From assembly GCF_003176895.1 (NCBI RefSeq), contig NZ_QGTD01000005.1, positions 496,001-560,000 on the forward strand: a stretch of 64,000 nt of DNA, given 5' to 3'. The stretch comes from Gracilibacillus dipsosauri (GTDB taxonomy: Bacteria; Bacillota; Bacilli; Bacillales; Amphibacillaceae). Made by a program: the position numbers and the translations under genes. The notes under the pieces are model-generated. The model saw only the letters and a program-made list of their open reading frames with translations. It was not told where the DNA came from and did no database searches. This document shows, one piece after another, positions 43,929-52,904 of this stretch. Numbering within the stretch: the first letter of the stretch is position 1; every line of letters starts with the position of its first letter.

Positions 43929-44714
43929 TCAGATACAAAAATAAGATTTCATAGCATTTTTTATATAATTAATGAGTGCTATTACTTCACTCTCTAGTCC
44001 CTCCCAATTATCCATACACTCTCCTCGATAGGCTTTTCTTGCTATGTCGACTAAAGTCGCATGCTCTTTAGGTAAAAGGGGAATCGCCCATTCTGCAGCC
44101 ACATCTTTTGGAGAAATTTTACCTGTAGTCATTGTTTGCCACATTCGAGCTAGGGTCAAAATTACATTACGCTCATCACCTTTAATACCCTCCATCAACT
44201 CTGGGTAAGAATCCTTAATCGCCTCTCGAATATCTGTCATAGGCACGGGAGCAAGTATATCTGAAGCATCAGGACCAAATAGAGAAATACTATTCTTTCT
44301 TGCTTGTGCTAAAACAATAGCCAAATCAGGATCATAGCCTGGATCCTTAATTTGACCATTCTCAAAATCATCCCTAAGCCACTCACCATAGACAATTTCT
44401 TTCTTTGGTGGATATTGCCAAGGCATAACATCACTGTGATTTATAACCGTGAGTTCAAGTGGTCTCAAAGAATCTTTATTTCCTATCTTTCCAGAAATAA
44501 GCATTAGTCTATCAATTAGTTTCTTTCGAGTTACTTCAGGTAAATGGTTATTCACTATCACGAGGACATCGACATCACTGTTAATGCGTAAGCCACCTTT
44601 TACTGCTGAACCATATAGATATACTCCGATTATTGAACTTCCAAATAACTCCTCTACGATTTTTAATGCTTGAATTGCTTGTGCTGGTATTTTTTCATTG
44701 CTCAAATTGTTCAA
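43929..44714 (-). CDS. Aminoglycoside nucleotidyltransferase, ANT(9)/ANT(3'')-like
   Basis: A 261-residue enzyme of the AadA/spectinomycin adenylyltransferase type. The nucleotidyltransferase motif is YLYGSAVKGGLRINSDVDVL with the two catalytic Asp residues, followed by ELTVINHSDVMPWQYPPKKE and GPDASDILAPVPMTDIREAI. The C-terminal helical domain (DERNVILTLARMWQTMTTGK, then KDVAAEWAIPLLP) is the DUF4111 part that binds the drug. Such enzymes adenylate spectinomycin and sometimes streptomycin. The start is TTG 44714 with GAGAGGAG seven bases upstream. It is monocistronic and chromosomal in appearance. Drug range cannot be read. Confidence 0.88.
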   Translation of the reverse strand: MNNLSNEKIPAQAIQALKIVEELFGSSIIGVYLYGSAVKGGLRINSDVDVLVIVNNHLPEVTRKKLIDRLMLISGKIGNKDSLRPLELTVINHSDVMPWQYPPKKEIVYGEWLRDDFENGQIKDPGYDPDLAIVLAQARKNSISLFGPDASDILAPVPMTDIREAIKDSYPELMEGIKGDERNVILTLARMWQTMTTGKISPKDVAAEWAIPLLPKEHATLVDIARKAYRGECMDNWEGLESEVIALINYIKNAMKSYFCI

Positions 44715-44814
44715 GTAAATACTCCTCTCTTCTGATCCTGCCTTGTTCGTTTAAGTGAATAACACCACCATATCATAAATCTACAATCGAAAACCATATG
44801 TATAAACAGAGAAA

Positions 44815-44841
44815 ACACAGAGAACTTACTTTTCTCTGTGT
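44815..44841 (-). terminator. Terminator of the acetyltransferase gene
   Basis: ACACAGAGAA (44815-44824) and TTCTCTGTGT (44832-44841) form a perfect 10-bp stem with a 7-base loop. A TTTTC tract follows on the minus strand. It touches the acetyltransferase stop codon. Confidence 0.7.
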
Positions 44842-45422
44842 CACTCCCCTTCACTATCCACCCTCTTCACAACTTTCGCCGGCACTCCCGCCACCACACT
44901 ATCCTCCGGAACATCCTTAGTCACCACTGCTCCTGCTGCGACAACGGCGTTATTTCCAATATGAACACCAGGAAGTATGGTTGCGCTAGAACCAATCCAT
45001 ACATTTTCGCCAATCGTAACGGGAGATGGATATGTCGTGCTTCTAGATTCTAAGGATAGCCCATGATTAAGTGTGGCAATCGTAACATTCATGCCGATCA
45101 ATGTACCGTCACCGATCGTAATGCCTCCTCTATCTTGGAAGGAACAACCCGTATTGAAAAACACATTCTTCCCGATCGTGATATTTTTCCCAAAGTCTGT
45201 ATAAAACGGTGGAAAGCACATAAAAGAGGGATCAACCTTCGATCCTGTTAACTCACTAAAAATATCTACTATCTCCTCTTTTGAATGATAGGATGTGTTC
45301 AATTTCATCGTTATTTTTTGGGCATCATAGCTGCATTGTGTTAAAAGCCCATGTAATTCTTGATCCACACCTGAAATCGGATTACCTTTCTTGCAAAATT
45401 CAATAAACTCTTCCATATTCAT
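44841..45422 (-). CDS. Maltose/galactoside O-acetyltransferase-like enzyme (left-handed beta-helix)
   Basis: A 193-residue hexapeptide-repeat acetyltransferase of the Maa/LacA group. An N-terminal helical cap (about 1-60) precedes left-handed beta-helix repeats: [40 protein letters not shown] (with the catalytic His), [20 protein letters not shown] and [20 protein letters not shown], ending [13 protein letters not shown]. It transfers acetyl from acetyl-CoA to a sugar hydroxyl and is probably a trimer. ATG 45422 follows AGGTGA. It is unlinked to a sugar operon here, so its acceptor is unknown. Confidence 0.9.
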   Translation of the reverse strand: MNMEEFIEFCKKGNPISGVDQELHGLLTQCSYDAQKITMKLNTSYHSKEEIVDIFSELTGSKVDPSFMCFPPFYTDFGKNITIGKNVFFNTGCSFQDRGGITIGDGTLIGMNVTIATLNHGLSLESRSTTYPSPVTIGENVWIGSSATILPGVHIGNNAVVAAGAVVTKDVPEDSVVAGVPAKVVKRVDSEGE

Positions 45423-45558
45423 TATTCATTCACCTAGCTTTTGAGTTATATTTCGAGATATTATTCTCTTTTAACAATAGGTTACTCCTTATAGTTAACT
45501 CTAGGTCAAGAAATAAACGAACATAAACCCCAGCAACCAGTTATATTTATTTTTCAAT

Positions 45559-45578
45559 CCTGACATAATGTTGTCAGG
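45559..45578. promoter_or_regulatory. Inverted-repeat operator before the UvrA-like/WYL operon
   Basis: CCTGACA (45559-45565) and TGTCAGG (45572-45578) form a perfect 7-bp dyad with a 6-base spacer, ten bases before TATAAT (45588-45593). CTGACA/TGTCAG dyads of this sort are common before operons with YafY/YobV-like WYL regulators, such as the one encoded at 47891. Confidence 0.6.
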
Positions 45579-45635
45579 GTACTTCTGTATAATGATTTTA
45601 TATGATATTATGCTAACCTTACAGGAGTGGTAATA

Positions 45636-47894
45636 ATGGTTGAGAATCATTATGTTAAACTTGTCGGCTTGAAGGAAAATAACTTAAAAAATATAACACT
45701 CACTATTCCAAAAAAGAAGATCACTGTGTTTACAGGCGTTTCCGGATCTGGAAAATCTTCTATTGTATTCGACACAATAAGTAAGGAAGCTCAGCGTCAG
45801 TTAAATCAGACATTTACGACATATATTCAAAATCGATTACCAACCTATAGTCCAGTAAATACATTATCCATTGAGAACCTATCCCCTGCCGTGGTGATTG
45901 ATCAAAGACGATTAGGAGGAAATGTACGTTCAACGCTTGGTACAATCACAGATATTTACTCATTATTGCGATTATTATTTTCTCGAGTGGGAGAGCCCTT
46001 TATTGGTGAATCCGATGTTTTTTCTTTTAACAATCCGAAAGGGATGTGTCCAAACTGCCAGGGAATTGGACGAAAGGTTGAACCAGATATAGAGAAACTA
46101 TTCGATCATACAAAATCCCTTAACGAAGGAGCGATTTTGTTTTCCACGTTTTCCGTAGGAACATGGTACTGGCAGAAGCATTTAAACTCAGGCCTATTCA
46201 ATCCGAATAAAAAGTTAATGGATTACACGGATGCAGAATGGCAAATGTTACTACATGGAAAAGATGAGAAAATTATATTACCCTTAAAAGACGAACCCAC
46301 CAAATATTATGAAGGCGTTATAGACAGATTTAAACGGATGTACTTAAAAAAAGACATCCGTCAATTATCGCATAATGTTAAGAGATTCATTACCATAACA
46401 CCTTGCACCACATGCAATGGAGCTCGTTTAAGTCAAGAGGTATTAAATTGCAAAATAGATGGCTATAACATCGCTCAATTCACTGCTATGGAAATCGGAG
46501 AATTAATAAAAGTAATCAAAACAATAAAAGATCCAATAGCTAAACCTATCCTATCGAACATTTCAAGTCGATTACAGCATCTCATTGACATGGGACTTTA
46601 TTATCTTACCTTAAACCGAGAAACATCCACCTTGTCTGGGGGAGAATCACAACGTGTAAAAATGATAAGACATCTTAATAGTAGTTTAACAGATATGATG
46701 TATATTTTTGATGAACCGAGTATCGGATTGCATCCCCGCGACGTACACCGCCTTAATAGAATGCTCCAAAAAATTAGAGACAAAGGAAACACGGTTATAG
46801 TGGTTGAACATGACAAGGATGTTATCCGTATTGCTGATCATATAGTGGACGTAGGACCAGGTGCAGGTACAAATGGTGGTGAAATTGTCTATGAAGGAAA
46901 TCTAACAGGATTATTGGAAGCAGATACATTGACTGGAAGATATTTAAGAACTAAACAATTATTAAAAAAGGAAGTCCGTCCATTTAAGGAGTATCTTTCC
47001 ATCGTTAAAGCATCCAAAAACAATCTAAAGAATGTTACTGCTCGTATTCCTTGTGGTGTTCTTACTGTTATTACTGGCGTAGCTGGTTCGGGGAAAAGCA
47101 CACTGATTTTAGACGAATTTTTAGCACAGTATCCAAATGCGATTGTAATCGACCAAAAGTCAGTGGGTACCTCGATTCGGTCTACCCCTGCGACTTATAC
47201 GGGCATAATGGATATCATTCGAAATTCGTTTGCCTCTGCTAATAAAGTAAGTAAGTCCCTTTTTAGTTTTAATTCAGAGGGGGCCTGCCCAGAATGCCAA
47301 GGGAATGGATTTATTCATACAGACCTTGCTTTTCTGGAAAGTATGAGAACAACTTGTAAAATATGTAATGGAAAACGGTTTAAAGACGAAGTACTTCAGT
47401 ATAAATTAGACGGAAAATCCATTTCAGATGTATTAGACATGACAGTGTTTGAGGCACTTTCCTTTTTTCAGGAGGAAGAAGTGCTTTCCACCTTAAGAGC
47501 ATTTTCAGAGGTAGGATTAGACTATATGACTTTAGGTCAGCCATTAAACACCTTATCGGGTGGTGAGTGTCAAAGAATGAAATTAGCTGGCGAGCTACAC
47601 CAATCTGGCAACATTTATGTTTTGGACGAGCCGACAACTGGTCTTCACATGTTCGATATTAGCCATTTATTATCCATTCTAAATCGTTTAGTGGATAATG
47701 GCAGCACCATCATAGTGATTGAACACAATTTAGATATCATGAAACAAGCGGATTGGATTATCGACCTTGGACCTGATGGTGGTAAAAATGGAGGAGACAT
47801 TATGTTTGTAGGTACTCCACATGATTTAGTAACAAGGAGCAACTCGCTAACTGCACAATATCTAAGAAATGATATACAGGAGGACTTACCTTGA
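45636..47894 (+). CDS. UvrA-like ABC ATPase (class II UvrA paralogue)
   Basis: A 752-residue duplicated ABC ATPase of the UvrA family. The first half has Walker A TGVSGSGKSS at about 33-42, zinc-type Cys pairs CPNCQGIG and CTTCNGARL, and signature LSGGESQRVK. The second half has GVAGSGKST, CPECQGNG, CKICNGKRF and LSGGECQRMK with Walker B YVLDEPTTGLH. Housekeeping UvrA has about 950 residues and a UvrB-binding domain; this shorter form lacks that length, as do UvrA2 and drug-resistance paralogues (DrrC-like). It may protect DNA from intercalating or alkylating compounds. ATG 45636 follows AGGAG at eight bases. The WYL regulator gene overlaps its stop codon. Confidence 0.88.
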   Translation: MVENHYVKLVGLKENNLKNITLTIPKKKITVFTGVSGSGKSSIVFDTISKEAQRQLNQTFTTYIQNRLPTYSPVNTLSIENLSPAVVIDQRRLGGNVRSTLGTITDIYSLLRLLFSRVGEPFIGESDVFSFNNPKGMCPNCQGIGRKVEPDIEKLFDHTKSLNEGAILFSTFSVGTWYWQKHLNSGLFNPNKKLMDYTDAEWQMLLHGKDEKIILPLKDEPTKYYEGVIDRFKRMYLKKDIRQLSHNVKRFITITPCTTCNGARLSQEVLNCKIDGYNIAQFTAMEIGELIKVIKTIKDPIAKPILSNISSRLQHLIDMGLYYLTLNRETSTLSGGESQRVKMIRHLNSSLTDMMYIFDEPSIGLHPRDVHRLNRMLQKIRDKGNTVIVVEHDKDVIRIADHIVDVGPGAGTNGGEIVYEGNLTGLLEADTLTGRYLRTKQLLKKEVRPFKEYLSIVKASKNNLKNVTARIPCGVLTVITGVAGSGKSTLILDEFLAQYPNAIVIDQKSVGTSIRSTPATYTGIMDIIRNSFASANKVSKSLFSFNSEGACPECQGNGFIHTDLAFLESMRTTCKICNGKRFKDEVLQYKLDGKSISDVLDMTVFEALSFFQEEEVLSTLRAFSEVGLDYMTLGQPLNTLSGGECQRMKLAGELHQSGNIYVLDEPTTGLHMFDISHLLSILNRLVDNGSTIIVIEHNLDIMKQADWIIDLGPDGGKNGGDIMFVGTPHDLVTRSNSLTAQYLRNDIQEDLP

Positions 47895-48814
47895 AAATCG
47901 AACGTTTATTAGGAATCATTGTGTTACTGATTTACAGGAAAAGAATGAAGGCGGTGAACTTATCGAGGTACTTCGAAGTATCAGAGAGAACGATATATAG
48001 AGATATTGATTCTCTTCAACGTGCAGGGATTCCGATCGTATCGCTTCCTGGTCAAGAAGGCGGTTATGAATTAACGGATCAGTTCAAATGGGATAAAAAG
48101 TATCTATCGCTAGAGGAATTACTCTCTATACGGTGGGCGTTAGAAAGTATGGAAAAGGCTACTGGTTTCGAAGATATAAATGAATTGGTTTCGAAAATTA
48201 ATCAATTAATCGACTCCGATCCCACCCAAGATAAAAATATCCAAATACAACTTTCTCATTCGAATCATCGTTCGCAACATATTCAAACAATATACAAATC
48301 CATTCAAAATAGTAATGTAATTAAAATTCGCTATGTGGATCATCAAGGAAAAGAAACAGAGCGAGAGATAGAATCCATGGGGATTTTTTTAAAAGACTAC
48401 CACTGGTACTTGTGGGCATATTGTTTACTACGAAAAGAACTCAGAATCTTTAAGCTAGCACGGATCTTGAATATTCATCCTACAAATCGCTATTTTACGA
48501 GACGTCCGTATACAATGGAAGATATATATGAAAAAGAAGATGGAATATCTGGAAACAGCATAGAGCCATTTACCGTCTGCTTCCAATTTAACCGAGAGAT
48601 GAGAGCACAGGTATTAGATAACTTTCAAAAAGATGAAATAGTGGTTAATCCAAATGGGACGTTCATTGTTAAGAAAAAATATTACACCATGGATAAAGCG
48701 ATCATTCAAATTCTTCGTTTTGGAAATAAAGTCCGTATTATTTACCCGAAAGAGTTGGTGCAAAAGTTTACCAAGTGCTTGGATGATATGAAAGATTTAT
48801 ATAGAGAGCAATAA
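47891..48814 (+). CDS. YafY/YobV-like transcriptional regulator with WYL domain
   Basis: A 307-residue regulator: N-terminal winged helix (RMKAVNLSRYFEVSERTIYR, then DIDSLQRAGIPIVSLPGQEG) and a WYL domain around residues 140-205, with YHWYLWAY and LRIFKLARI, followed by a WCX-type C-terminal segment. WYL domains sense ligands, often nucleic acid or small molecules linked to DNA damage. The TTG start at 47891 overlaps the UvrA-like stop codon (TTGA), with AGGAGG six bases upstream, so the two are co-translated. It is the likely regulator of this operon through the dyad at 45559-45578. Confidence 0.88.
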   Translation: MKIERLLGIIVLLIYRKRMKAVNLSRYFEVSERTIYRDIDSLQRAGIPIVSLPGQEGGYELTDQFKWDKKYLSLEELLSIRWALESMEKATGFEDINELVSKINQLIDSDPTQDKNIQIQLSHSNHRSQHIQTIYKSIQNSNVIKIRYVDHQGKETEREIESMGIFLKDYHWYLWAYCLLRKELRIFKLARILNIHPTNRYFTRRPYTMEDIYEKEDGISGNSIEPFTVCFQFNREMRAQVLDNFQKDEIVVNPNGTFIVKKKYYTMDKAIIQILRFGNKVRIIYPKELVQKFTKCLDDMKDLYREQ

Positions 48815-49052
48815 ATAATGCTCGTCAATACTCTTTTCCAAAAGATTATCAAGAACTTGGTGTAAAAATTGAATCTAATAATAGCAATCATGACACGCCT
48901 ACACCTAACACGCTTTAGCCATTCTACGATTTTTGTGAGTCCTACCTATAAATCTGTTAATGCAAGATCTTTTTTTAAAAAGGAAAACCATATGATACAA
49001 TAAATGTATAAAATGTTAACATTTTCAATTTATGTATAAGGGGGTGTTTATA

Positions 49053-49124
49053 GTGGTATTAGAGGATTTATTGGGGCCAATATTCGTATTCATTATTAGC
49101 ATATTTCTTCGATTTAAATTTTAA
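49053..49124 (+). CDS. 23-residue hydrophobic micro-protein or leader peptide
   Basis: A GTG at 49053, six bases after an excellent AAGGGGGTG, opens a 23-codon frame beginning MVLEDLLGPIFVFIISIF and ending in a basic RFKF tail. It looks like a single membrane helix. The stop codon is three bases before the ATG of the next gene, which lacks its own ribosome site. It is therefore probably translated and couples ribosomes into that gene. Resemblance to type I toxins is superficial; no antisense promoter was recognised. Confidence 0.45.
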   Translation: MVLEDLLGPIFVFIISIFLRFKF

Positions 49125-49127
49125 AAA

Positions 49128-49610
49128 ATGAAATTTATATTTGTAATTATTATAAGCGTGGTAATTGGGACTTTCTTCTCTCCATTCATTTCAGAAGTAA
49201 ATAGATCGATATTAGATGTGTTCCTATTCAATTGTTTCGTATCCCTTTGTGCACTATGGTTGGTAAAATGGTTTATATATATGAAACCTAAACAATTAGA
49301 AATTTACAATTCTATTGAGAGATTTTTTTCAAATAATGATGACTTAACTGTAGAAGAAAAAGAAGAGTTGAGTAAACTACCTTCAGAAAATATGTTTGGA
49401 TTACCGACTTTAATTTTGGGTGGTGTTGGATTTCTTTTTGGTCCTCAACTTTTATTTGTTCCCATAATTGCATTGTTATTTGGCATATTAACATTTGGAA
49501 CGTTGGATAAAAGCAGAGGTCAAAATCCTTGGGCTTTTTACATAGGGATAACCTTTTCCATTATTGGAATAGTTCTTCACGAATTAGGTTACACCCACAT
49601 ATTAAATTAA
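49128..49610 (+). CDS. Membrane protein of unknown function, four predicted helices
   Basis: A 160-residue integral membrane protein. Helices are at about 3-20, 26-48, 84-118 (perhaps two) and 134-158, with a charged cytoplasmic-type segment in between (SNNDDLTVEEKEELSKLPSE). I recognise no family. Translation probably depends on the upstream 23-codon frame, since TTTTAAAAA precedes the ATG. No neighbouring gene suggests a function; the next gene is convergent. Confidence 0.6.
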   Translation: MKFIFVIIISVVIGTFFSPFISEVNRSILDVFLFNCFVSLCALWLVKWFIYMKPKQLEIYNSIERFFSNNDDLTVEEKEELSKLPSENMFGLPTLILGGVGFLFGPQLLFVPIIALLFGILTFGTLDKSRGQNPWAFYIGITFSIIGIVLHELGYTHILN

Positions 49611-49742
49611 CTAAGACAATTATTTATTTTTAGGTATTTGCCATAGTATTGAGTAGAGGTTTTGTAATACTAATAAACGACTTCTTATCCAAATTGATTT
49701 GACCACTGATGGTGAGTGAAGGGCAACAATACACCCCTCTCT

Positions 49743-50738
49743 CTAAAATATACTCAAATCCCATTGCTTCGCGATATGTCGAAGAAGCCTAATCCCTGCA
49801 ATACTATTGCCTTGCTCATCAAGCGCAGGACCATACACCCCAATTCCGCAACCTTCTAGAAAAGGGAGCTCCTCATTTCTAGCTCTTGGTGGTGAAACTG
49901 CAATAATACTACCAGACACCCCACTTTTTGCTGGGATTCCGACATATGCAGCGAATTTTCCTGAGGCATTATACATGCCGCAAGTCAGCATCAAGGCCTT
50001 TGCTAAACGGGCAACTTGTCTTGGAATAATTTTTTTCTCCGTTTTTGGATCCTCGCCATCATTTGCTAATATCATCCCAATACGGGCCAAATCCTTTAGG
50101 GAAATTTCGATCGAACATTGCTTGAAGTAGGTTTCCAATGTTAGCTCTAGGTCTGATTCCAATGAGCCAATTTCGACGAGATAGTAGCCGATGGCTCGAT
50201 TTCGCATCGAGGATTCTTTTTCAGATGCAAATACATCCATGTTTAATCTGGGACGGTAGCCTAGGATATTTTCTAACAGCTGAAATAGGGGCACTAGTTT
50301 CTCATCCGATGTTTTTCCGTTTAATAGTGACGTTACTGTTATAGCGCCAGCATTTACAAATGGATTAAATGGCTTTTTGAGCTGTTTCATTTCTAGGTGC
50401 ATAATGGAATTAAAAGCGGCACCTGTAGGCTCTACATCGACACGATCCAGTACATAAGAAATGCCTCTTTCCATACATGCAATAATAAAGGTGAACACTT
50501 TGGAAATGCTTTGTATCGTAAAGGGTATCTGAACATTGCCAGACTCTATGGTCATCCCGTTAATGCCCGTGATGGAAATGCCTAAGTGTCTTTTATCAGC
50601 TTGCGCTAAAAGTGGTATGTAGGAAGCGACTTCCCCTTCCTTCGTATGTTTCCTGTAAAAAGTCACCCAATCATCCACATAATTTTGCAGCCATTCTTTT
50701 GTTAGTTTTGTATTTTGATTAATAGCTCCCTGTACCAA
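49743..50738 (-). CDS. glsA: Glutaminase, beta-lactamase-fold type
   Basis: Hydrolyses glutamine to glutamate and ammonia. The 331-residue protein has the serine-dependent fold with catalytic SISK (in PFTIQSISKVFTFIIA), NPFVNAGAITVTSLL and SGKFAAYVGIPAKSGVSGSI. Length and sequence fit the YbgJ/YlaM GlsA family. The start is TTG 50738 with GAGGTGG five bases upstream. On the mRNA that site can pair as ACCACC/GGTGGT, a 6-bp hairpin (50742-50758) just before the start codon that may tune translation. Its neighbour upstream is aspartate 4-decarboxylase on the same strand, 66 bases away; ammonia release and proton-consuming decarboxylation together suggest acid tolerance (inference). Confidence 0.93.
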   Translation of the reverse strand: MVQGAINQNTKLTKEWLQNYVDDWVTFYRKHTKEGEVASYIPLLAQADKRHLGISITGINGMTIESGNVQIPFTIQSISKVFTFIIACMERGISYVLDRVDVEPTGAAFNSIMHLEMKQLKKPFNPFVNAGAITVTSLLNGKTSDEKLVPLFQLLENILGYRPRLNMDVFASEKESSMRNRAIGYYLVEIGSLESDLELTLETYFKQCSIEISLKDLARIGMILANDGEDPKTEKKIIPRQVARLAKALMLTCGMYNASGKFAAYVGIPAKSGVSGSIIAVSPPRARNEELPFLEGCGIGVYGPALDEQGNSIAGIRLLRHIAKQWDLSIF

Positions 50739-50741
50739 AAA

Positions 50742-50758
50742 ACCACCTCACTGGTGGT
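50742..50758 (-). promoter_or_regulatory. Hairpin over the glutaminase ribosome site
   Basis: On the minus strand ACCACC and GGTGGT form a 6-bp stem with loop AGTGA; the second arm is the ribosome-binding site for the TTG start at 50738. It is short enough to open during translation. Confidence 0.4.
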
Positions 50759-50804
50759 AGTTTGTGTATTTTCTTGGGAAAATAGTCAGGGGATTGGACA
50801 TAAG

Positions 50805-52400
50805 CTACCCTTTTCCCTCTTTCCATTCCATTACATATTCCTCCATCACTTCTTTTAATTCTTGTCCTATACGGGAATAGGCTTCATCATTAAGATTAGC
50901 AAGTGATACACGAATCGACCATTCTGGTGCTAAAAATCCTTGACCGCTTAATAGGACAATCGATGATTTCTCGGCTAATCGGTATAAAATATCTTCTGGT
51001 TGATAATTTTCTAAAAGATATTCTGTAAAGCCTTTTTCATAATAATGATTGCACCAGATTTCCAGATCGATTTCTGTATAATAGTCTGCATTATTTGGTA
51101 AATGCTTCTTCGACAATCCTAGACCTTCATATAAACGAAGCATCCTTCGATCTAAAATGTCGTTGGTTTTTTGTTTATACTCATTATTGGTATCAAGCAT
51201 GGCAAATATGGAAAGTAAGGCCATTTGTACTTGCTGTGGTGTCGATAGTCCAGCGGTGTGATTCATGGCGACATCTCTACTGTCTGCTACGATTCGATCG
51301 ATAAACTTCGTATGTTCTGGAGTTCGGGTAAGAGAAGCATACCTTCTATTTAAATCCTCTTTCTTTTTTTCAGGTAATTCCTCCAATAACTTATCAAAAA
51401 CATTATTCTCACTTATAGCAATGGTTCCTAAGCGCCAGCCTGTCACACCAAAATATTTGGAAAAGGAATACACGCCAATCGTATGAAAAGGTAAATCCAC
51501 CATAATCGAGCGAAAGCCTTCTACAAAGGTTCCGTACACGTCATCAGAAATGATCATTAAATTAGGATTGTCATGCTGTACAATTTGTGCAATTTGATCT
51601 ATGGTTTCTTTTTTTATCGAGACAGATGGTGGATTGCTCGGATTGGTTAGAAATAGTGCCTTGATTTCCTTATCCTTTAACTTTTCTATTTCCTCTGCAG
51701 GGTATTGCCATGTATGGTTCCCCTCCTCATCTATTTCGGTTGCCATAATTTTAACGAGCTCAAAAGCATTATTCGGGAGTTCTGGAATCTCTATGTATGG
51801 TGGAAAGATCGGAACCATCACCGCGATTTTGGACCCCTTAGGAAGTAGGTGATTTTTATATAATGTTTCAAAAATATAGCACATCGCTGCCGTGGCCCCT
51901 TCGACTGCAAATAAATCAAACGTATTTTCCTGATCATATAGCTCCTTCGATAAAAAGTCATGCACTACTTTTTCCGTTCGAACAAGCATCCGACCAGGAT
52001 TAGGATAGTTATCCCCGATGATTCCATCTACTAATTCATAGACCCAGGTATCTCTTTCAAACTGTTTTCTGTTGATTCCGTAATCAATGATTTCCTTTAG
52101 CAGCTGCATTCCTGGAATGTGCGGATTTTCTTTCGCATAATTTTGGAAGCGTTCTGCTATTCCATTACGATTTGGCATGCCAGCTAAGTCACCTTCATCC
52201 CATACTCGTCTTGATTCAGAGACCGCAAATTGTCCAAGCGCAAAAAATGCTTCTCTTGGGGAGGCGGCAATCCAATTGGGATTACCGCGACCCGCATCAA
52301 GCATCGTCCTAGTTATCCTCTTTTTTCCTTTGGCAAGCTCAATAAGTTTTTCTTTTATTTCAAAGGGGCTTATTCTACTTGCTTTATTTAGTTGATTCAT
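50805..52400 (-). CDS. asdA: Aspartate 4-decarboxylase (bifunctional aminotransferase)
   Basis: A PLP enzyme of 531 residues that converts aspartate to alanine and CO2, with side aminotransferase activity. Diagnostic segments are TRTMLDAGRGNPNWIAASPR, the cofactor region FLTNPSNPPSVSI with ISDDVYGTF, and the Schiff-base Lys in VYSFSKYFGVTGWRLG. The length (about 530) is that of dodecameric AsdA proteins rather than of ordinary aminotransferases (about 400). ATG 52400 follows AGGAGG at six bases. The usual partner AspT (aspartate-alanine antiporter) is not next to it. Adjacent glsA suggests joint use in acid stress or nitrogen metabolism. Confidence 0.93.
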   Translation of the reverse strand: MNQLNKASRISPFEIKEKLIELAKGKKRITRTMLDAGRGNPNWIAASPREAFFALGQFAVSESRRVWDEGDLAGMPNRNGIAERFQNYAKENPHIPGMQLLKEIIDYGINRKQFERDTWVYELVDGIIGDNYPNPGRMLVRTEKVVHDFLSKELYDQENTFDLFAVEGATAAMCYIFETLYKNHLLPKGSKIAVMVPIFPPYIEIPELPNNAFELVKIMATEIDEEGNHTWQYPAEEIEKLKDKEIKALFLTNPSNPPSVSIKKETIDQIAQIVQHDNPNLMIISDDVYGTFVEGFRSIMVDLPFHTIGVYSFSKYFGVTGWRLGTIAISENNVFDKLLEELPEKKKEDLNRRYASLTRTPEHTKFIDRIVADSRDVAMNHTAGLSTPQQVQMALLSIFAMLDTNNEYKQKTNDILDRRMLRLYEGLGLSKKHLPNNADYYTEIDLEIWCNHYYEKGFTEYLLENYQPEDILYRLAEKSSIVLLSGQGFLAPEWSIRVSLANLNDEAYSRIGQELKEVMEEYVMEWKEGKG

Positions 52401-52904
52401 CGAAATCCTCCTAAACAATCTACTATCTTCATTTACATAAGTATTCCACTATTAGGCGTGAAATATTATCTGAAGATACATTTCTTAGGATAACTGCATG
52501 TTTAGGAGATAGAATTCGGTGATCTTAAAGGTTATTGCATTACGATCCAGAATGTTGAGTTTTTGAGTGATTATATTACTTTATGGCCTGAACTAACAAT
52601 ACTTTTGTATCCTAGAACAAGAGTTTTATAAACGCTCACATTATGTGATCCTATTCATTTTTTGAAGTTTTCCAAATGAATAGAGCTAAGATTTTGAATA
52701 ATGAACAAAAAATCCTTTTTCACAGGCTTCTTTTTATCAAAAGGTAATACTTTGTATCATTAAAGCAATATCAATGTCCACAGACTCAATTGTATTGCAT
52801 TTTCTAATATAGGACCGAAAATATTAATAATTATTTACATTTATATACATAAGTGATATCATTATAATATAAAAATATTTCATACAAAGGTGGTTATATT
52901 CATT
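52401..52904. other. Gene-free stretch
   Basis: About 500 AT-rich bases with stops in all frames and no recognisable gene, repeat or strong hairpin. A TATAAT at about 52864-52869 is the probable -10 of the SPFH gene; no good -35 was found at normal spacing. Confidence 0.5.

Noticed and set aside
49053-49124. Second type I toxin gene
   Set aside because: The peptide is small and hydrophobic, but no antisense promoter or sequestering hairpin is visible and the stop codon is placed for coupling to the next gene.
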